This document shows positions 22,585-34,050 of a stretch of DNA of 64,000 nucleotides, piece after piece. The notes beneath the pieces were generated by a model, which worked only from the letters and a program-made list of their open reading frames with translations, was not told the origin of the DNA and ran no database searches. Position numbers and translations under genes: made by a program. This stretch comes from Anisodus tanguticus. Taxonomy: Eukaryota; Streptophyta; Magnoliopsida; Solanales; Solanaceae. Numbering within the stretch: the stretch's first letter is position 1; the number at the start of each line of letters is the position of its first letter. The stretch spans positions 13,921,001-13,985,000 of the forward strand of contig CM067552.1 of assembly GCA_034509755.1 (NCBI GenBank), given 5' to 3'.

Positions 22585-23833
22585 AAATACCTTTTGTGGA
22601 TGCAGCATAGGATCGAAGAGGTGCTTGAATCTCCGCTCCCATACCTCAATCACTCACACACACACAAAATGAAGAGGTTTTAGAATTGTGAAGACCAATT
22701 GAAGCTAGCTAGGGTTCCACCTAAGGGCTTGGATCCCAATTAAGCTTGAATTAGTCGGATTTTAGCTTAAAAATGACTCTTAACAATGTAAAAGCCTAAT
22801 ATTCAAACTGCGGACCATTAAAATAAGGGAATTGGGTTCAATTTATAGAACCCCCAAACTTGAGAAATTGGGGCTTCCAATCGGTGTGGGATGGGTGAAA
22901 TTGAAGGGGAAATCTCTCCAAAATCAAACCCAGCCAACGAAAATTCAAGATATGAAATCGTAATGAGACAAGAACAATTAAAGGATCGCAGAAAAGTAAA
23001 GAGGGGAGGGGTAACCTCGCCTATGGGTGGTGGTGATGCATCGACGGTGTGCGGGCAAGATCAATTAATGCTCTTGCCCGTCTTGGACGAGCAACACTTA
23101 AACAACAACAACGTACACTGAGAATTGCCATTTTTAGCGTGAGAATGAAGGTCCAAGAGAGAGAGAGCTAGGATTCGGCGCAAAATGAAAAAGGGGAATG
23201 GGGATTTGGATGATTTACACATAATAGATAAGTCTTGGGCCGGGTCGCGGTCCAATTGGGCCAGACCCGATCGCTTTTAAAAAAATAGGGAGGTCCAGTC
23301 GGCTTTTTAAATTAAAATACAAGCAGCGGCCACATATTTGCAAATGTGGCCATTTTTAAGTTATCAAATGATCAAAATAATTTCAAATTAAGTTATGTCA
23401 TAAACTTCAAATTGAACCAAAATTTGACATTAATTGGAAATTGAAATCTTTAAATCATACAAAATCTTTCAATGAAACTAAAAGGTCTTAAAATTTAAGA
23501 TGTAAATTAATTATCCTATTTAATTAAATAATTTCCCCAATTTTGACGGAATAAAATATTGATCATTTTAAATTGTGAGTTTAAACAATTAATCGCACAA
23601 TTACCTTTGCTTTAATTTTAAAACTGCAATAAATGATCAAAAGTGAGAAAAATGAGACATGATATACAATAAATATACTAGATGGTACTCTGTCATATTA
23701 AATGACAAAATACTTCCGGAATAATTTTATGAAATCATTTTGTCTTATAAAAAGTATATTTCACTTCGTATTTGACTTGGGAATCTTGAATAATTAAATA
23801 AAATTATTGGAGGATAAAAATTAGGTGTTAACA
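22585..23833 (-). mobile_element. Ogre A 3' LTR, segment 3 (LTR 5' end, U3)
   Basis: The LTR starts at 23,833 on the minus strand with TGTTAACACC, right after the polypurine tract. The segment aligns with 62,930-64,000 (B's 5' LTR) through phrases such as 'atttgcaaatgtggcc' and 'gatatacaataaatatacta'. A likely TATA box lies at 22,841-22,847. The three LTR segments of this copy add up to about 5.2 kb. The plus-strand frame at 22,891-23,121 has no domain. Confidence 0.75.
22841..22847 (-). promoter_or_regulatory. Putative TATA box of the Ogre A 3' LTR
   Basis: Minus strand TATAAAT, about 990 bp into the LTR. The homologous spot in the other Ogre LTR (63,147-63,153) reads TATATAG. Position agreement within about 30 bp between two copies is the only support. 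Confidence 0.35.
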
Positions 23834-23844
23834 ACTTCCCCTTT
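23834..23844 (-). other. Polypurine tract of Ogre A
   Basis: Minus strand AAAGGGGAAGT immediately before TGTTAACACC; same layout as 4,820-4,830. Confidence 0.65.
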
Positions 23845-24690
23845 GTTGTTCGAGGGGGCGGAACCATCCATGAGCATCGAAATTTAACAAACCTAATTTT
23901 TAGCCAACCAATTGAAAAGTACTTCTCACTTTTATGTAATTTCTTGAAAGTTATGGCCGGACCCTGATCTCTGGATTTCCTACATATCTTAAGCCGTATG
24001 GGGATTCAAGACACTTGTAGTTCAACTCAATTAGACTTCTAGAAAAGCGATAAAATAAAGCAAATTCCAGAACTAAAAATCCCGGAATGATTGTGTTGGA
24101 ATTTGACCGATCCTCTGGTATTGAGTTTGCCTAATATCCCAGATTTTCAGAAATTAGGTCACTTATAGTTTGACTCAATTAGACTTCTAAAAAAGTGATA
24201 AAAAAGCGAATTCCAGAACTAAATGTCCCGGAATGATTTTGTTGGAATGTGATCGATCCTCTACTATTGAGTTCGCCTACATATCCTCGGTTTTCAACAA
24301 TCAGGTCATTTGTAGTTAGACTCAATAGGTTGAAAAGGATATCCCTTATGCGGGAATGCCTTTACTGCTTTAAAAAAACTATTTCGGTATATGTCCGACC
24401 GATCGCCGGGTTTTAAAAACTAAAAAAAAACTTTTTGTGATTGAATTTGGTGCGAAGTGATATTCAAGCCCAAGTCCAGAGAGCTTGACTCTCGTGGGTA
24501 CACTGTTTCGACCGGCTGCCTAAGAAAAGTTTCATATTTGCTCCGCATGCGTGTGGACCTGGTCTAGTTGCTTTCCTCCTCCTGTAACTTCCGACCTATT
24601 AAAATTTGCTGGGATATTAACGTATTTGATTGTTTTGTTCTACCACACCTATGTGACTTTGTTTGCTATGCCCTCTTGGATAAATATTTT
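23845..24690 (-). mobile_element. Ogre A 3' UTR, LTR-proximal, with a 147-bp tandem duplication
   Basis: No gene. A unit beginning 'cttgtagttcaactcaatta' at about 24,013 repeats at about 24,160 and partially at 24,307, a 147-bp period, and each unit ends with one copy of the recurrent foldback-like motif (23,955-24,022; 24,101-24,170; 24,247-24,320). Confidence 0.65.
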
Positions 24691-25059
24691 GAGCGAGTGA
24701 TCCTCCGACACCGTCTGGCTTGTGCTAGTTCTTTGATTGAATATGTTTGAGCAAGTGCCTCCTCCGACACCTTCTAGATCGTGTGACTTCTTTGGTTGAA
24801 TTTTTTTAAGCGGATGCCTCCTCTGACATCATCTGTATCATATGAATTTTCCGGTTAAATTTTTTGAGCGTATGCCTTATTCGGCACTGTCTGGCTCGTG
24901 TGAATTTGTTTGAACATGTGGTTTTCTTGGCACCGTCTGGCTCGTATGACTTTCTTGTTTGAATTTTTATGGACGAGTGACTCGCTTGGCACTGTCTGGC
25001 TCGTATGGTTCTTTTGTTAAATCGGTATAAATGCATAAATGGTCTTTGTTGTAGTTTGA
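24691..25059. repeat. Degenerate tandem repeat, about 65-70 bp units, Ogre A 3' UTR
   Basis: Units share 'cctcctccgacaccttctag' or 'ggcaccgtctggctcgtatg' followed by 'tttgattgaat'-like spacer. They repeat about five times from 24,691 to 25,020. Confidence 0.75.
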
Positions 25060-25710
25060 TATGAATGACCCTGTCGATACTATTTATGTTTGAATGAGTG
25101 GCCCTCTCGACATATTGTTTGTATGAATGATCCTCTCGGCATACATGTTTGTATGAATATCCTCTCGGCATGCTTTTTTGTATGAATGACCCTCTCGGCA
25201 TATTTGTATGAATATTAATGACCCTCTCGGCATGTTTGTATGAATATTAATGGCCCTCTGGGCAAGCAGTTTGTATGAATTGATCTCTCGGCGTGTAGTT
25301 TGTATGAATGACCCTCTCGGCATACAATTTGTATGAATGGTCCTATTGGCATGCAGTTTGTATGAATGACCCTCTCGGCATGTAGTTTGTATGAATGACC
25401 ATCTTGACATGCAGTTTGTATGAATGAACCTCTTGGCATGCAGTTTATATGAATGGCCCTTTCGGTATGTTTGTATAAATGACCATCTCGGTATGAAGTT
25501 TGTATGAATGACCCTCTCGATAGTGTTTATGTTTGAACGAATGGCCCTCTCGCCATGTTGTTTGTATGAATGACCCTCTCGGCATGCGTGTTTGTATGAA
25601 TGGCCCTCTCGGCATGTTTGTATGAATATGAATCCCTCTTGACAAACAGTTTGTATGAATGACCCTCTCGGCATGAAGTTTGTATAAATGACCTTCTCGG
25701 CATGCAATTT
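25060..25710. repeat. Tandem array, about 29-bp units, Ogre A 3' UTR
   Basis: About 22 units close to 'gtttgtatgaatgaccctct' plus 'cggcatgca'. The unit has no stop in any minus-strand frame, which explains the overlapping frames there (25,084-25,707 and others) with rotating PRGSFIQT, REGHSYKL and ERVIHTNC phrases. It is the same sub-unit family as in element B (5,481-6,480). Confidence 0.9.
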
Positions 25711-26440
25711 GTATGATAGATATAGCCCTTGAGACTGGATTATTTGTCTATATTCCTTTTGTTGTCTGTGACCTCTTGGTCAGATGGCCATTTTGTCTTT
25801 TATATGGCTTTCATGGTCCGATAGATGCCACCTTTAGGGTTTTTTATATTTTATGTGGCTCTTATGGCCAGATTGCTTTTTCTTTTAACTTTTGTCGACT
25901 GTGACCCTCACAGTCAGGTGGTTGTTTTGTCCTTTAGATGGCTCTCATGGCCGGATTGATGCCACTCTTGGGGGAGCTCTGTTCTTTAATGAGCCCTTGT
26001 GGATAGATTATTCCGCCCTTGAATTATCTTTCGGCATCGGGGCTCCCTCTTTGTGCTTTACCTATTTCATCATGAACAAACGAGTTAACGAAATAAACCA
26101 CCATCTTCCTGACGACATTTCAGAACCTGCAGTCACAAAAAAATCATTAGATTTCATGAGTTGTACCCGTACCATCGACTCCTGCTATATTGTTCCTATA
26201 TTTTCTGGTGCTGGCCCTCTTGGGCTCGGTAGTATGAGAGAGAAATTTATACTAGTGGTACAAATAATGATTTTTTTTTTGAGAACGTTCATCACAAATT
26301 TAAAATGCATTTGATTGAAGAGATGATTTCGTTTATGAAATATTATTACTATGTCATTGTCATGACATATATGCTCCGAGTGAGGTTTTTTTTACCGTCC
26401 TTGGCGCTTCAGGGCGCGTTCCCTGTTCATCTGGCAAACA
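25711..26440 (-). mobile_element. Ogre A 3' UTR, decayed repeat zone
   Basis: No convincing gene. The left part repeats 'gtgaccctcacagtcagg'- and 'tggccggattgatgcc'-like phrases seen at 6,600-6,760. The plus-strand frames (25,713-26,314) have no known domain and run through this repeat. Confidence 0.5.
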
Positions 26441-27030
26441 ATTTAAGACCCCTAAAATTTTTGCCCCAGTTGAAGGTTGAATTGCAGCGAACTCTCGTGC
26501 TGAATAGCGGTGAAGGAATTTTTGAGACCCTCTCAAAAATTCTGCACCTGTTGAATATTTTGGGATGGGTGACTCTTGTGACAAATTTATCAGTGAAAAT
26601 TTTGAGATTCTATAAAAAATTCAGCCCCAGTTGAAAGTTTGAGGGTACAGGGACTCTTGTGAGGAGATTCTGCAACCTTCATATCTCAGTGGCTTCCTAG
26701 GGTTTCTTTGGTATTTTTTTGTTTGATGCGATCGAGCTCAAGGTGCGCCTACGTATCCTGTCGTAGAAGGAATCAGATCGAACAAAATATTTGATTTTTA
26801 TAATAATGTGACCGAGTTCTAAGTGGACTGCCTACATATCCCATCTTGGATCAGGTCATCACGTAATTCATATACAAGAAATTTCATTTAGTTTTTCAAC
26901 TACAGAAGAAGAAGACCAAATCCGATAAGGATTTTTCTACGTATCTCTGTCGTAAGAGATTGGTCTTGTATAGTGATTACAAATAAAGATTTGATTACAA
27001 ATTGAAAAAGTGTGCCGTCATGCATAGTAT
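26441..27030 (-). mobile_element. Ogre A 3' UTR, integrase-proximal
   Basis: About three units of the 'gaatttttgagaccctctc' plus 'aaattctgc' repeat (26,447-26,630), then two good copies (26,727-26,786; 26,808-26,878) and one weak copy (26,930-26,985) of the recurrent motif, in the same order as 7,270-7,860 of element B. Confidence 0.6.
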
Positions 27031-28200
27031 CCCTTTATTGTGTCTGAGTTAATTGCTTTCGGCCATTCCTGGCCGTCCATCTCTGCTAGGATTACAACTT
27101 CTCCAAATAATACTTTGTGAACTATGTAGGGCCCTTGCCAGTTGATTGCGAACTTTCATTGTACTCGTCTTGATACAGGAATACGCGTTTGAGTACTAGT
27201 TGTCCTATAAGAAAGAGCCAAGTTCTAAACCGCTTGTTAAAGGCGCAAGCCATTTTTTGCTGGTACAATTAACCATGATATACGTCGACTATCCTTTTCT
27301 CATCAATCAGGGCCAGTTGCTCATATCCTTTCCGGACCTATTCTGCGTTTTCCAGTTTTGCTTCTTGTATGATTCTGAGTGATGGTATCTCTACCTCAAC
27401 TGGAATCATTGCTTCAGTACCATAGATAAGTAAGTATGGAATTTCTCATGTTGAGATGCGAGTGGTTGTTCGGTATCCTAGCAACTCGTAGGGTAATTTT
27501 TCATGCCAACACTTGTAATTGTCTGTCATTTCCTCAATATCCTCTTGATGTTCTTGTTGGCTACCTCTACGGCTCCGTTCATTTGTCGCCTGTAGGTAGT
27601 AGAATTTTGATGAGTTATACGGAATTATTCACAAGAATCCTTTATCAGATGATTGTTCATATTTGCTCCATTATCATTTATGATAGACTCTAGAATGCTG
27701 AATCGACATATGATGTTGTCTTGTACAAAATTGGCCACCACCTTCTTTGTTACTGACTTGTGAGAGGTAGCTTCGACCCACTTGGTGAAGTAGTCTATGG
27801 CGACCAGGATAAAGTTGATGTCCGTTAGATACGACTGACTCTATGGGCCCAATGACATCCATTCCCCAGGCAACAAATAGCCATGATGAGCTCATGACAT
27901 TGAGTTCACTCGGCGTGACTCTAATTAGATCCCCATGAATCTGGCACTGATAACATCTTTGCACAAATTTGCTGCAGTCAGTTTCCATGGTCATCCAATA
28001 ATAGCCTACCCTTAGGATCTTCTTGGCTAAGATGAACCTATTCATATGAAGTCTATATGTCCAACATGCACCTCTTCTAGCAATTTTGTGGCCTCGGTGT
28101 CTTTGACACATCTGAGTAGCCCTAGATTCAACGTTCTTATGTAGATTACTCATTTGTTTAAAAAGAACTTGTTGGTCATTCTCCTGATGGTTTTATTTTG
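27031..28200 (-). pseudogene. Ogre A integrase
   Basis: From the right (N-terminal) side: zinc-binding region with HMNRFILAKKILRVGYYW and ETDCSKFVQRCYQCQIHGD at about 28,060-27,930; the first catalytic Asp in WGMDVIGPIE at about 27,850; then a frame change, after which VAIDYFTKWVEA-like sequence and an SIINDNGAN-like phrase appear in other frames; QMNGAVEVANKNIKRI near 27,560; and YGTEAMIPVEVEIPSLR at about 27,400. Integrase joins the cDNA to chromosomal DNA. The frame is broken several times, so the protein is not made whole. The gene order RT, RNase H, integrase places the element in Ty3/gypsy. Confidence 0.85.
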
Positions 28201-28860
28201 GTTACTTGTGATATTTTCGGGATACTCTCTATTATCTAAATATGTGCTTATATCGGCGTGCTGAGGTTTTTCGTCTGGTTCTGCTTCCACATGTGAATAG
28301 TAAGCATGTTCTTCCATGATAATGATCTCTAGAGGATTAATGTAACTGCTTTCAAGGTGTTATATCATAGATGTTATGGTTGCAAGAGCATCGGCGAATT
28401 CATTCTTGGCTCTCAGTGTGTGCTTAAAGTTGTTCTTTATGAACTTTTATCATAACCTTTGTGTGAGGTTTACATATGACATGATTTTTTAGTTCTTCGT
28501 AGCCCACTCTCCCTGGGTTTGATGAATTAGCAGATCTCAGTCTCCTATTACCAATAAATCTTGAATATCCATATCGAGAGCCATGCGAAGACCCAGGATG
28601 CAGGCTTCGTACTCTGCCATGTTGTTAGTATATCAAAACTTGAGCTTTACAGCTATTGGGTAATGTTGGTGCATTTCTGAGACTAGAATCGCTCCGGTTC
28701 CTGAACCTTTGTAATTGACTGCGCCATAAAAAAAGATTCTCCAACCTAAATAGGTTTCGATCGTGTCTCTATCTATTGTCAATATTTCCTCATTCGGGAA
28801 ATATATTCTGAGTGGTTTGAAATCTTTCATCGACTGGACTTTCTGCGAGGAAATCGGCTA
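28201..28860 (-). pseudogene. Second (archaeal-type) RNase H domain of Ogre A
   Basis: The minus-strand frame 28,830-28,633 contains the phrase FFYGAVNYKGSGTGAILVSE. In the Tat/Ogre lineage an extra RNase H, related to archaeal RNase H, follows the normal one, with first strand Asp in FFDGA. Here that Asp is Tyr, so a catalytic residue is missing at 28,716-28,740. Downstream sequence to 28,201 is in several frames with stops. The presence of this second domain is a strong marker for Tat/Ogre. Confidence 0.8.
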
Positions 28861-30410
28861 GTGCTTGATCTTTGACGGCCTTCTGAACCACATACGTGAT
28901 GTCAAACTCTCTCAAAAGCATTTTCCACTAGGCCAGTTTCCATATGGGCATGAGCTGGAGAAAAATGTACTTTAGGGGATCCATTTTAAAAATGAGGTGG
29001 GTAATGTAAGACGACAAGTAGTGTCTCAACTTCTGGGCTACCCATGTTATAACACAACACATTTTCTCCACCAAGGTGTACCTCAACTCTCTAGAGGTGA
29101 ATTTCTTACTAAGATAGTAGATGATTCGTTCATTCTTGCCAGTTTCTTCATGTTGTGCCAATATACATCCAAAAGCATTATCTGTCACGGACAGATACAA
29201 TAACAATGGACTTCCTGTTCTGGGAGGGACCAAGACCGGCAGATTGGACAAATATTTCTCGATAGTGTCGAAGGCTTTCTGACACTCATCTGTCCATTTA
29301 GTGGGTGCATCTTTTTTAGCAACTTGAGAATGGATTCCACGCTTTTCGTAAACTGTGCTACGAAGCGTCCGATGTAGTTTAACCTTCCCAAAAAACTCAT
29401 GACCTCCTTCTTAGTCTTTGGCGGTGGTAATTCTTGGATGGCTTTGATCTTCGAGGGATCTAGTTCTATGCCCCTGTGGCTGACTATGAATCCTAATAAT
29501 TTTCCAGCGGGCACTCCAAATGCGCACTTGGTTGGGTTTCACTTCAAATTGAACTTTCGAAGTCTATCAAAGAACTTTCATAGGTGTGTTCTATGATATG
29601 TACTTTCCCTCGATTTGATTATGACGTCATCCATGTAGACCTCTATCTCTTTATGCATCATGTCGTGGAAGATGGTGGTCATTTCTTTCATGTAAGTTGC
29701 CCCGACATTCTTGAGGCCGAACGGAATTACACGGTAGTGGTAAACTCCTCATAGAGTGATGAATGCTGTCTTCTATGCATCTTCTTCGCTCATCAGAATC
29801 TGATGGTAATCGATGAAGCAATCTACAAATGATTATTGTTCGTGCTTTGCACAATTATCGATGAGGATATGGATGTTTGGTAGTGAAAAATTATCTTTGG
29901 GACTAACTCTTTTGAGGTCACGGTAGTCCATACAAATTTGAATCTTGCCGTCTTCACAATATTAGCCCACTATGTTGGATACGGAGTTACTTCCACCACA
30001 CCAGATTTGATCTATTTCTCAACTTCATCTTTGATTCGTATGATCAGATCCGGCTTGAACTGTCAAATTTTCTGCTTAACCGGGGAGAAACCTTTGTTGA
30101 TGGGCAACCTGTGGGTCACTATGTCTGTTCTTAACTCGGGCATGCCCGCGTATGACCACGAGAAGATGTAAACATATTCCCTTAGTAAACTTATCAGTTC
30201 CTCTTTTTGGGTACTTCTAAATGCGTGCTTATCCTAGTTTCTTTGACTGTTTCTTCATCCCAAAGATTAATGACTTTTGTCTCATCCAGATTAGGTTTCT
30301 GCCTATTGTTATATTGTTCTACCTCCTCGATAAGATCCTCAGGATCTTCTGGTTTCCTTGTTGTATTCCTCATATTCCCCTTCTTCTGTGTCATTCGTCT
30401 CATGACATGT
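28861..30410 (-). pseudogene. Ogre A reverse transcriptase and first RNase H
   Basis: In minus-strand order: a charged linker (30,403-30,194, PEDPEDLIEEVEQ, then VINLWDEE); an LREYVYIFSWSYAGMPEL phrase near 30,150; CMDYRDLKRVSPKDNFSLPN near 29,910; an intact YMDD catalytic box at 29,626-29,637; GFIVSHRGIELDPSKIKAIQ and SFLGRLNYIGRFVAQFT at 29,500-29,390; then the RNase H at 29,251-28,928 with YLSVTDNAFGCILAQH and YYLSKKFTSRELRYTLVEK. Stops and frame changes interrupt the frame (for example near 29,590, 29,700-29,860 and 29,260). It copies element RNA into DNA in living relatives. Confidence 0.9.
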
Positions 30411-31120
30411 CACGACATTATGAGTTATTTTATTATTATTACTGAAAAAAGACAAATCATGGTTAGTGTATAAAAATATGTAAATAAAAGAGGAAAGTGT
30501 TTTCCACATAAACTGAGGCTTTTATTAATTTGACAAAAATAAGTACAAACTGCGGTACTGACTCGGATCAACATCGAGTCATTTCCATTTTTTTAAACAT
30601 TACGAGGAAAATAAAAAGTGCAAATGGTGAACATTCAGGCCTCAACAAACTTTTACCAATTTTCTTTAAAATCAAATTAAATTCATCATCTCTACGAAGG
30701 AGCCAAGACTTGGGTAGAGGTCCAATTGGACAGTTGCTCGCCCAAATCAACATCACGGATGATGGGCGCTTTATTTCACTCTTCCAGTATCACGACACAA
30801 TCTTTCTCTTGGAACATCATCCCTAACCCTTCATCTGCATCTCCATCATTGTGCATTGACATTCGAACTGGAAATGACTAGTACAAGTTTGGAATTGTCT
30901 TGCATAACTTTAGAGGACCTATTTTTTCCTAGTCCGTTTCGGAGGCTCCTTCAGAATTGGGAACATACCCAAGGCCAAAATAGAAACCATTTTCTAAAAT
31001 AGGTACCAGTTCTGTTATACCTTATAGATCTGTGCCTAAACCTTTACCTAGTTCAAACCTGCTCTGAAGCATGGTAGAGGCAATTATTTTGTAGACTGGC
31101 GGCATAGGAGTTTGCTTATT
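30411..31120 (-). mobile_element. Ogre A region between protease and reverse transcriptase (probable intron)
   Basis: No domain recognised. The stretch next to the RT (30,420-30,560) is AT-rich and stop-rich. Known for Ogre elements: an intron separates gag-pro from RT. Its position here fits, but I cannot define splice sites with confidence. The plus-strand frame 30,530-30,826 and its minus-strand overlap are not supported. Confidence 0.45.
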
Positions 31121-31800
31121 ATTTCCTTTATGGGTAGCTCCCACTAGTTCTACCATATGGAAACTCGTGTCCTTGGGGACTTCCTCGATCAAATGGTACA
31201 TAATTGTTGGGGTAGTTATGAATGTTACCTTCTCCGTGAATTACGACCTCGTGATTCTCCCACACAAACTTTAAGGACTGGTGTAGGAAAGATAGAACTG
31301 CACCAGCCATGTGGACCCAAGGTCTTTCCAATAGTAATTTGTAGTTGGCGGTCATTGCCATGACTTGAAATTCTCTAGTGAATTCAGCATGCCCCATTTG
31401 GATGTTGAGGTCCACCTCTTCGATAGGGTCACAGTGAGCTCCATCAAAAGCACTCATATTCGTATGACTCTGATGTATTTTTCCAATGTCGTAACCCAAT
31501 TGCCTGAGCGTTGACTCACTACTTTTATTGGGGCCAACTTCGTTGTCTACCAATACTCAGGCTACAACTTTGTCCCTGCATTCAACAATGATATAGAGAC
31601 TTTGTTGTGTGTCATCCCTTCTTTTGGAAACTCGTCTTGAGTGAAAAAGATTTGATGGGCCTCGATGATGTGACCTACCATGTCGGTAAAAGTTTCACTG
31701 CTTATACCTACAAGGACATATGCTTCATCCAATACTCTCATTAGAGCCCATCAGTGTTGCGAGTAACTCAGTAGTAATGCCATCACCGATATCTAGGTTG
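31121..31800 (-). pseudogene. Ogre A aspartic protease region
   Basis: The minus-strand frame includes an upstream motif (EGMTHNKVSISLLNAGTKL, about 31,590-31,640), then the active-site region LVDNEVGPNKSSESTLRQLG with DNE at 31,539-31,547 where the lineage normally has DNG, then NMSAFDGAHCDPIEEVDLNI, NYKLLLERPWVHMAGAV (the LLLGRPW motif with Glu for Gly) and WENHEVVIHGEGN. Retroviral-type proteases release the mature proteins from the polyprotein. Stops lie upstream of the active site (near 31,555-31,570). The changed active-site neighbour and flap residues suggest loss of function. Confidence 0.8.
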
Positions 31801-32230
31801 GCATTTTCTTTAGATGCTCGACAATGGAGTACTCTTTAGGATGCATTCTCTACCAAAAGTCCTCAACCTCTCATTTTTAATAATAGGCCTTTTCTGATTC
31901 CCTTTTTTTAGGCACTCCCTACGCCAATTCTTCAGGGTATAACACCTCCCTGACTGTGTCATTCGTGAGCTACTATCACTTGGACAACAAATTCCTTCAT
32001 TGGTGCTCGAACTATCTCTTGCGATACCTGGGCCATGACCGGAGCCGGGATCAACACTTTAAATTAAGGTCGCTCTTGAAGGGCGAGATAGGCTACTATT
32101 TGCTCTAAGCTCTCAACAGATCCTTGGATTAGTGGCTTGTAGACGACTTGGTCTTCCTCCTGTTCAATCATATTGATATGATTAGCGCCATGATTGGGTA
32201 GAGGATTGGTGTTCACATTTGGTGCTGTTG
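31801..32230 (-). mobile_element. Ogre A gag-protease linker
   Basis: No domain found. Frames are short and stop-rich; by position it is the linker between the gag zinc knuckle (about 32,300) and the protease. Confidence 0.5.
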
Positions 32231-34050
32231 TTTGAAGTGTGATCTCTTTTTTGCCAATCAGATCCTATATCTTATATTTTATATTGATATAGTCCTCCGT
32301 ACTGTGTCTACTTCCACCAGAGTGGTACACACATGTCTAGTCAGCTCGGTAGAAGCGACTCCTAGGATTGGTGGGTTTCGGCGGAATAACTTGGATGATT
32401 CCAGTGGCACTTATTCATTCAAACAACTTGGTTTGAGTTTAAAGCAGTGGGGTAAATACTCAGGGTGGATCTTTTCAAAGTTTGGACGTGGCAAATCGTA
32501 GGTGGCCGGAGGCAGCTAATTTTGGTGCTTTTTAGGGGCTCGATAGGTGGGTGCGAGCATTTCATAATTTGATTGTGGAGCTTGGTAAGTAGAGACTAGT
32601 GTTTGGTAGTTTAGTTGTGGAGCTTGGTAAGTGAGGACTAGTATTTGGTAGTTTGGTTGTGCATAGAAAATATGCACATGGTTGTACGGCTTGGGTATAT
32701 AACTGCTTAGAGGTGGTGATTCATATATGTCGAAGGAGGATTGTAACCCCTCATTCTTATGAGTTTTCGGTTGGGTGTATGGGAGACGTCTGCCACATCT
32801 TTTTTTTTCTCATAGCCCCGACGGTGCTTTATTGACCAACTTTTTTGGCTACACTAATAATTCTGCTTGACTTGAGGGTATTTCTATGTCTTCTCCCATC
32901 TTAACCAACTCAGAAAATGGCCTCCCAGCCATGGATAATATACAGTCATAGAAGTTTGACTCATGTGATCGGATGAATACTGAGACCAGTTCTTCTTCGC
33001 TCATTGGAGGTTGCACTCGGGCAACCTCGACCTTCCATCTATTTACATATTCATGATAATTCTTCGTGGACTTTTGTCTGACCTTTTCCAAATAGTATCG
33101 ATCAGGCACGATCTCCATATTAAATAGAAATATCTTTATAAAGCCTTCTACCATATCTTTCCAGGTAGCCCAGCAGTGTATATCTTGCGTGGTGAACCAT
33201 TCGGAAGCTTCTCCAGTTAGGCTCTGGCTCAACAGGCTCATGATTAGAGCATGATTCCTTCTTATCCCGACCAGCTAGTCGCAATATTCTCTTAAGTGAG
33301 CTTTGGGATTCCCTGTCCCATTGAACATCTCAAACTTAGGCACTTTGAAGCCTTCGGGTAGGTCCAAGTCTGGATGCATGCAGAGATCATCATGACTCAA
33401 CCCTGTTGCCTTTCGCGTAACCTTGTTAGACTTTTTGAGCAAGTCCATCATTTTTTGTTCTATTTTCTTGTCTCGCATATACTGTTCGGCTCTCTATGCC
33501 TTTTCCAACTCCTCATAGTGATCGAGTTCTGGTGATGAGTCAATTGGAGTGATAGAGGTATGGAAGGATACTGTGGGATGTGTTTGGTAATTTCTGGGAG
33601 TGCTGGTAGTTCGGGGTGTAGGGTGAGCAGTGGTATTTGTATGCATGATAGGGTATGTGTTAGTAGGTGGTGGCGCTTGATATGAAGGCGCCGAGAAAAA
33701 AGTCTCAGGCATTTGGATGGCATTGGACAACGGTGGGGTGTACCAACATGGAGAGTCTCATTATGAGCTCGGGTAGGTGGTACAGTTCTAGTTAGGTAAG
33801 TTGGAAAGTGATTGGGTAGTGGCGAACTCATAGATAGAAATGGCAGAGGAGGCCTCTTTGCTTCAACAACTGCTTCTCTGGCGGCATTGGCCATCTCAGC
33901 TTTTGCGACCTATTCCTGAAGGTCTGCGACTCTCTGAAATAGCATGTTCATCACATCCTCGTGGTGTGATGCTTTCTTAGGGTCTGAGGGCTCAGGGTCC
34001 CCTATGATGAGCGCGTCCTTGTTACGCTCGTTGTTTGAAGTACTAGTCAT
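32231..34050 (-). pseudogene. Ogre A gag
   Basis: Likely start ATG at 34,048-34,050, giving MTSTSNNERNKDALIIGDPE and a helical stretch (VMNMLFQRVADLQE) up to a stop at 33,910-33,912. It reopens with EMANAAREAVVEAKRPPLPF, then a Pro/Ser/Thr-rich region, then EGFKVPKFEMFNGTGNPKAH at about 33,340 and, after one stop at about 33,272, the capsid-like core (LLSQSLTGEASEWFTTQDI, TWKDMVEGFIKIFLFNMEI, KNYHEYVNRWKVEVARVQPP) to 32,849. A decayed knuckle (CVYHSGGSRHSTEDY) sits at about 32,300. Gag forms the particle that packs the RNA. At least three stops or frame changes prevent expression. Confidence 0.85.

Noticed and set aside
25084..25707. 207-codon minus-strand frame with a repetitive peptide, and its counterpart at 6,110-6,583
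   Set aside because: The peptide is a readout of a 29-bp noncoding tandem unit that has no stop in any frame; overlapping frames give the same phrases in rotation.
25892..26634. Two plus-strand frames of 140 and 109 codons
   Set aside because: Antisense to the element, they overlap decayed 3' UTR repeats shared with element B, where the frames are not kept.
27031..30410. Possible integrated pararetrovirus (RT region)
   Set aside because: Integrase, dual RNase H, LTRs, primer site and polypurine tract place it in Ty3/gypsy Ogre; no movement or coat protein-like region.
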